DNA of 64,000 nucleotides from Flavobacterium tructae. GTDB taxonomy: Bacteria; Bacteroidota; Bacteroidia; Flavobacteriales; Flavobacteriaceae. A program made the position numbers and the translations under genes. Where the stretch lies: positions 29,819 through 93,818 of the forward strand of contig NZ_MUHH01000035.1 of NCBI RefSeq assembly GCF_002217475.1. The letters run 5' to 3'. Positions within the stretch are counted from its first letter, which is position 1, and each line of letters opens with the position of its first letter. The notes below the pieces were generated by a model that worked only from the letters and a program-made list of their open reading frames with translations, made no database searches and was not told where the DNA came from. Shown in pieces: positions 60,006 through 64,000 of the stretch.

Positions 60006-62828
60006 TTAAAAATTCAAGTTTAATTCCATCCCGAAATAAGGTGAAGTAAGACCGCGCCGCTCGATCTTCTGACCATTAATTTCATAGTTTTGATAGTAAC
60101 TGAAGAGTCGGTTAACGAACATGGAAATTCTAAATCTCTTGTAAAAATCTTTAGAAACTTTCAGATTCATATTCATCGACATTGGGATTGATTTTTTTTG
60201 AAAAAGAGCATCATTGTATTTAATATCAAGCCATTGCAGAATAGGATCTGATTGGTCTTTTTCGAGATAGGGATGCTGTTTTCCAGAAGGATCAATATAA
60301 GCAATCGGCGTTCCGTTCATAGGAAGCGACTGGTCACTTCTAAACCATAAAAACTGAAACGATCCCGAGAATTCTAAGCCAAGAGGAGGAACGTAGGTAT
60401 CTACAATCAAATTGGTATTGAACTGCTGTTTTTCAGAACCATCATCAAACTGATACAGTCCTAAATAAGGAAGCCTCTTTCCATCAATGATAATATCTTT
60501 CTGTCCTCTTTTGTAAACCGGACTGCTATTGGTATAAGTGGTCTTAAACCAGGCTCCATTTAGAGTAAATCGAGTATTAATTGCCGTAAAACGTTTTGAG
60601 GAAAATTGAAATTCAACCCCGTTTTTGAGCAGCTTACTTCCGCTATTAGTTGTGTTGTATGAGGTTAATAGTGTGTCTCTAACAAAACGCATATCGGCTA
60701 AATTTGGTTGTGAGGTTAAGGTTAAAGGATCAATAGAATTATTGTCATACTTTTTATACGATAGCGCTTGATATTGAGAATTGTTTCTAAATCCGGAATC
60801 CATACGTTCATTGAAAAAAGTAATCGAAAAACGATTATTGTCATAAGAGAAATCCGCTCGAACCTCCCATTTTTTATTTATAGCCGGTGTTAGATTGTAA
60901 TTTACAGCAGATGTTTTATAAGTCATTAAATTAATTCTTCGGTACTCCGGTGTATTATGATAATAGTTCAATTGCACCAGATCATTATAGATAAAATCCG
61001 GGTAAAGCTGAGCCAGTGTTGGGAATTTGGTATACTGTCCGAAACCGGCTGTAAGTTCTGTTTTTAAGAAATGTTTCCCCATTTTAAAGGATGGAAACAC
61101 CCATTGCGTATTAATTCGGGGGTCAAAATAGTATTTTCCCGAAATACTATAAGCCGATGGCACATTCAACAACGACATCGCCCGAAGACCTCCTGCGAGA
61201 TTTAATTGGTGTTTACCAATTGGAATGGACAGGACATCTTCGACAAAAAAAGAAAGATCAGTACTCGCCGGAATGTCTTTATACGATCTGGGACGTGTAG
61301 ACATTTCAGGAGATGGGGGATGAGTAGTATCGTAAACCTGTCCTTTTCCGTTATTTTTTGAATAAGTCCATTCCGAACCCGCTTTTAAAGCATGTGTTAT
61401 TCCAAATAACTGAATTTCGAAATCTCCCATGGTTTTAAAAAAGGCATCAAAAGGCTTTCCGTCAACAGTAAGATTAGAAATGTACTGTGGCGTTAGAAAA
61501 ATTCCGTCAGATTCACCTTGTTCAGTAGTATTAGGAATAGCTGTTGCACTTGAGACCTGAACCCATTTGGTTTGCTCAATTTTATCGAATTGCTGATTTA
61601 TTGCTGCCGACGAATGAATTGCTTTTAAAAACGGTGCCATTTTAAACTTTAAATCAAAAGAGTTTGCCCATGAAAACCGATTATAGCTTGAAGCATATCG
61701 GTCAATTTTGGTATAACCCACATCCGGATCTGCTCTTTCATTGTCTATAGAACCGCTATAATCTAAACTCGAATCCCATTGAAGCTGATGCGAATCATTT
61801 TCCCAAATTTTTTGTGCCCGTATAGAGGATGTAATTCTTTTGTAGTTTTCAAAACTGTTACGCGGATCTGATTTTGCATTTAAATAATCAATTCCCACAT
61901 TCAGAATCAATCTTTTTTCTTCAGATTCAAAACCTTTTCCTAAATAATACAATTTGCTAAACTCATCAGCCTTAAAACGGGATTCCCAATTGGTACGCCC
62001 TCTTTTTCGCTGAATTTTAATAAGCCCGCTCGTCAAATCACCATATTCTACCGAAGGAATCCCCCTCACAATTTCGACTCTTTCAATCTGATCTGTCGAA
62101 ATAGAGCGCATATCTACTCCTTTAGAAGTTGTATTGCGGCGTGTATTGGAATATCCTGAACCCGGTGTGATAGACATATTGGATCCGGTGGTATACTGTA
62201 GATTTGCATCGGTATTTATTGGAATCCCGTCAATTACAAAAGAAGTTCCAAGTGAAGAAACATCATAATTAGAATCGGCTGTTCCAACCTCTCTTAATTT
62301 AATGTGATTCGAAGCATTAAATACAGGATCTTTTGAGCGTCCGCCAGGGAGTAACTCCAGCAAATCGGTGAAACTTGAAGGCTGTAAATGCTGCATGGCT
62401 TTTTTATCGATAACAGAGGTACTGGTCATACCACGAGATTCTACGGCTGTAATGACTACTTCGTTTAGCTGTACACTTGACGGGACTAATCCGAAAGTAA
62501 GACTTTGTCCTGTTTTAAAGTCGAGATTTTTCTCGATCGTTTCGTAGCCTAAATGTGAAACTTTAAGCGTGTAACTGCCACTTTGAATGGAGTTTAAAAC
62601 TATACTCCCCAAATCGTCTGAGTACGCTTCGTATTTGCTAATTCCTTCTACAGAAAGCAAAACACCTTTTAAGGGAATTTTACTTTCAGCATCGTAAACG
62701 GTAATCTGAAGAGTAATTTTAGCAGTGTTTTGAGAAAAACTAAGGTTAGAAAAAAGAGAGAATAATAAAAACAGAACGGATACAATCCTTTTTAGCAGGA
62801 ATGTAATAAGGCTATTAAAAGAAGTCAT
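60006..62828 (-). CDS. TonB-dependent receptor heading the DUF4876/peroxidase operon
   Basis: A 940-residue outer membrane receptor with a signal peptide (LFSLFSNLSFSQN) and a carboxypeptidase-like domain at about 37-115 (LQITVYDAESKIPLKGVLLS). The plug contains NEVVITAVESRGMTSTSVID and IERVEIVRGIPSVEYGDLTS. The barrel ends in GLTSPYFGMELNLNF. It is not of SusC length and has no SusD partner; instead a DUF4876-like lipoprotein, a DUF6850-like barrel and a di-haem peroxidase follow with short gaps. A 22-bp motif shared with the HmuR-like operon lies 71 bases upstream. This favours a metal, haem or metal-complex cargo. Confidence 0.9.
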   Translation of the reverse strand: MTSFNSLITFLLKRIVSVLFLLFSLFSNLSFSQNTAKITLQITVYDAESKIPLKGVLLSVEGISKYEAYSDDLGSIVLNSIQSGSYTLKVSHLGYETIEKNLDFKTGQSLTFGLVPSSVQLNEVVITAVESRGMTSTSVIDKKAMQHLQPSSFTDLLELLPGGRSKDPVFNASNHIKLREVGTADSNYDVSSLGTSFVIDGIPINTDANLQYTTGSNMSITPGSGYSNTRRNTTSKGVDMRSISTDQIERVEIVRGIPSVEYGDLTSGLIKIQRKRGRTNWESRFKADEFSKLYYLGKGFESEEKRLILNVGIDYLNAKSDPRNSFENYKRITSSIRAQKIWENDSHQLQWDSSLDYSGSIDNERADPDVGYTKIDRYASSYNRFSWANSFDLKFKMAPFLKAIHSSAAINQQFDKIEQTKWVQVSSATAIPNTTEQGESDGIFLTPQYISNLTVDGKPFDAFFKTMGDFEIQLFGITHALKAGSEWTYSKNNGKGQVYDTTHPPSPEMSTRPRSYKDIPASTDLSFFVEDVLSIPIGKHQLNLAGGLRAMSLLNVPSAYSISGKYYFDPRINTQWVFPSFKMGKHFLKTELTAGFGQYTKFPTLAQLYPDFIYNDLVQLNYYHNTPEYRRINLMTYKTSAVNYNLTPAINKKWEVRADFSYDNNRFSITFFNERMDSGFRNNSQYQALSYKKYDNNSIDPLTLTSQPNLADMRFVRDTLLTSYNTTNSGSKLLKNGVEFQFSSKRFTAINTRFTLNGAWFKTTYTNSSPVYKRGQKDIIIDGKRLPYLGLYQFDDGSEKQQFNTNLIVDTYVPPLGLEFSGSFQFLWFRSDQSLPMNGTPIAYIDPSGKQHPYLEKDQSDPILQWLDIKYNDALFQKKSIPMSMNMNLKVSKDFYKRFRISMFVNRLFSYYQNYEINGQKIERRGLTSPYFGMELNLNF

Positions 62829-63299
62829 TGTATTAAATATCTGTTAGCTGAATAAGCTATATAACAAAAAGGCGGTTAATCGTTGCAAATGTAACTTAAT
62901 TTAGACTGAATAAAAATAATTGTTGATAAAAAATATTTTTACGACGTTTGCTCACGATTTAAAAATTAGAGCGAAAATGCCGATTATCAAAAATATTTCC
63001 CGAAATTTGTTACTATAACAACTTTTATATCGTTTAGTAAATCAACTGTTTATAGGGTTTTTGTTGAGTTTTATAAACAGAAAAAACGTGAGTAAAAATG
63101 GTTGTTTAGTTTAAAAAGACCAAATCTTCAAGAGCTGTATTTCGTAAGAATTATGAATAAATAATGCTCAAAATAGAGGTTTCCAGCCCCGGAAACTGGC
63201 GGTAGAAGCCAATACAAAAAGTTAGAATTGAATCACAGCTAATTGCTTACTGTTCTTTTGTATTCAAATAAAAACAGTTCTTAAAACTCATTATCTGTT
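62829..63299. other. Intergenic region between divergent genes
   Basis: A 471-base AT-rich gap holding the shared motif at 62899 and an inverted repeat, CTGTTTATA (63046-63054) with TATAAACAG (63072-63080). I see no gene or firm promoter box for the nuclease gene. Confidence 0.5.
62899..62920 (-). promoter_or_regulatory. Candidate iron-regulator (Fur-type) site, copy 2
   Basis: Plus-strand ATTTAGACTG, two bases, TAAAAATAAT; identical at 20 of 22 positions to the site at 35193 and in the same orientation to its gene. Both precede TonB receptor operons. Binding by Fur is inferred, not shown. Confidence 0.5.
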
Positions 63300-64000
63300 A
63301 TGAAAATCACGAAGCACTCGGGACACAAAGTTCCTTTCGACAAAGAAAAACTGAAGCTTTCCCTTAAAAAATCAGGAGCTGCTCCCGATGTTATAACAGA
63401 ATCTATGATTCAGATCGAAAAGCAGATGTATGATGGTATTACCACTAAAGAAATCTATAAGATGGCATTTGCAATTTTAAAGAAAACCGCAAATGGATAT
63501 GCCGCTCGTTACAATATCAGACAGGCTTTACAGATGCTTGGTCCTGCGGGGTTTTATTTTGAGAAATTCATTGCAAGATTATATGCCGCAGAAGGGTTTA
63601 AAGCCAAAATAAATCTAACGCTTCAGGGTAAATGCGTCTCGCATGAAGTAGACGTTGCTATCATGAAAGACGATGCGATAACGATGATAGAATGCAAGTT
63701 TCACGGAAGCAAAGATGGGGCTTCAGATGTAAAAGTCCCCATGTATATTCTTTCTCGTTTTAATGATCTAAGAGAAAAACGACATATTATTTTTTCTAAT
63801 AATGAAACTTTCACATCCTGTATCATAGTAACCAACAATCGTTTTACCAAAGACGCGCAGGATTTTGCCAACTGTAGCGGAATTTCTCTTTTAAGCTGGG
63901 ATTATCCGCCAGATAAAAATCTTAAAAATAAAATTGATAGGGGAGCACTTTATCCTATTACCTGCCTGACAACACTATCAATGGTTGAAAAAGAAAAATT
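63300..64000 (+). CDS. ATP-cone plus restriction-endonuclease-like protein (partial)
   Basis: The gene starts at the ATG at 63300 and runs off the window, giving 233 residues. Residues 1-85 are an ATP-cone (KITKHSGHKVPFDKEKLKLS, then the helix YAARYNIRQALQML), as found in NrdR and ribonucleotide reductases. Residues about 90-180 carry a PD-(D/E)xK nuclease core (SHEVDVAIMKDDAITMIECK), with Asp and Glu-x-Lys in the expected places, similar to Mrr-type endonucleases. The combination suggests a nucleotide-gated nuclease, perhaps for restriction, repair or defence. The neighbouring genes are not defence genes, and the C-terminal part cannot be seen. Confidence 0.82.
   Translation, partial: MKITKHSGHKVPFDKEKLKLSLKKSGAAPDVITESMIQIEKQMYDGITTKEIYKMAFAILKKTANGYAARYNIRQALQMLGPAGFYFEKFIARLYAAEGFKAKINLTLQGKCVSHEVDVAIMKDDAITMIECKFHGSKDGASDVKVPMYILSRFNDLREKRHIIFSNNETFTSCIIVTNNRFTKDAQDFANCSGISLLSWDYPPDKNLKNKIDRGALYPITCLTTLSMVEKEK

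Overview
The window looks like chromosomal DNA of an aerobic Bacteroidota, most probably a Flavobacterium or close relative. The support is AT-rich intergenic DNA, two SusC/SusD pairs, many lipoproteins with a Cys after a short signal, HmuY-type proteins, a secreted protease with a type IX secretion C-terminal domain, and several TAnnTTTG promoter boxes. I saw no rRNA, tRNA, CRISPR array, transposase or phage gene.

Region 1 (about 1.7-19.6 kb) is the most interesting part. A divergent Lrp/AsnC regulator faces two near-identical palindromes overlapping the promoter of a long co-directional run: a DUF1338 2-oxoadipate dioxygenase/decarboxylase, an ALDH7 (antiquitin-type) aminoadipate-semialdehyde dehydrogenase, a SusC/SusD pair, a periplasmic GH63-like alpha-glucosidase, a GH42 beta-galactosidase, a fused hydroxylysine-kinase-like/class III phospho-lyase, and a YdiJ-like FAD/Fe-S 2-hydroxyacid dehydrogenase. 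Read in order, these match import of collagen-type Glc-alpha-1,2-Gal-beta-O-hydroxylysine, removal of glucose then galactose, conversion of hydroxylysine to aminoadipate semialdehyde, and its oxidation through 2-oxoadipate and D-2-hydroxyglutarate to 2-oxoglutarate. I propose it as a dedicated glycosylated-hydroxylysine (collagen) utilisation locus. Only the aminoadipate transaminase and an inner-membrane importer are not seen.

Region 2 (19.8-28.4 kb) has a small unknown gene, a tripartite RND efflux operon, an AraC regulator and a DUF417 membrane protein. Region 3 (28.4-35.2 kb) is a HmuR/HmuY-like haem or iron uptake operon with extra surface lipoproteins. Region 4 (35.6-50.6 kb) is a mixed stretch: a PhyH dioxygenase, a membrane protein/amidohydrolase pair, a large S8 protease, a cytoplasmic sulfatase with a repeat protein, an AprA-like methyltransferase, a GlxA-like regulator and two VOC proteins. 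It is interspersed with palindromic non-coding repeats.

Region 5 (50.9-62.9 kb) has a second SusC/SusD pair behind a long, apparently structured 5' leader. Convergent to it is an operon of TonB receptor, DUF4876-like lipoprotein, DUF6850-like outer membrane protein and di-haem cytochrome c peroxidase. Its upstream region shares a 22-bp motif with the HmuR/HmuY operon, suggesting joint iron control. The window ends inside an ATP-cone/PD-(D/E)xK nuclease gene.
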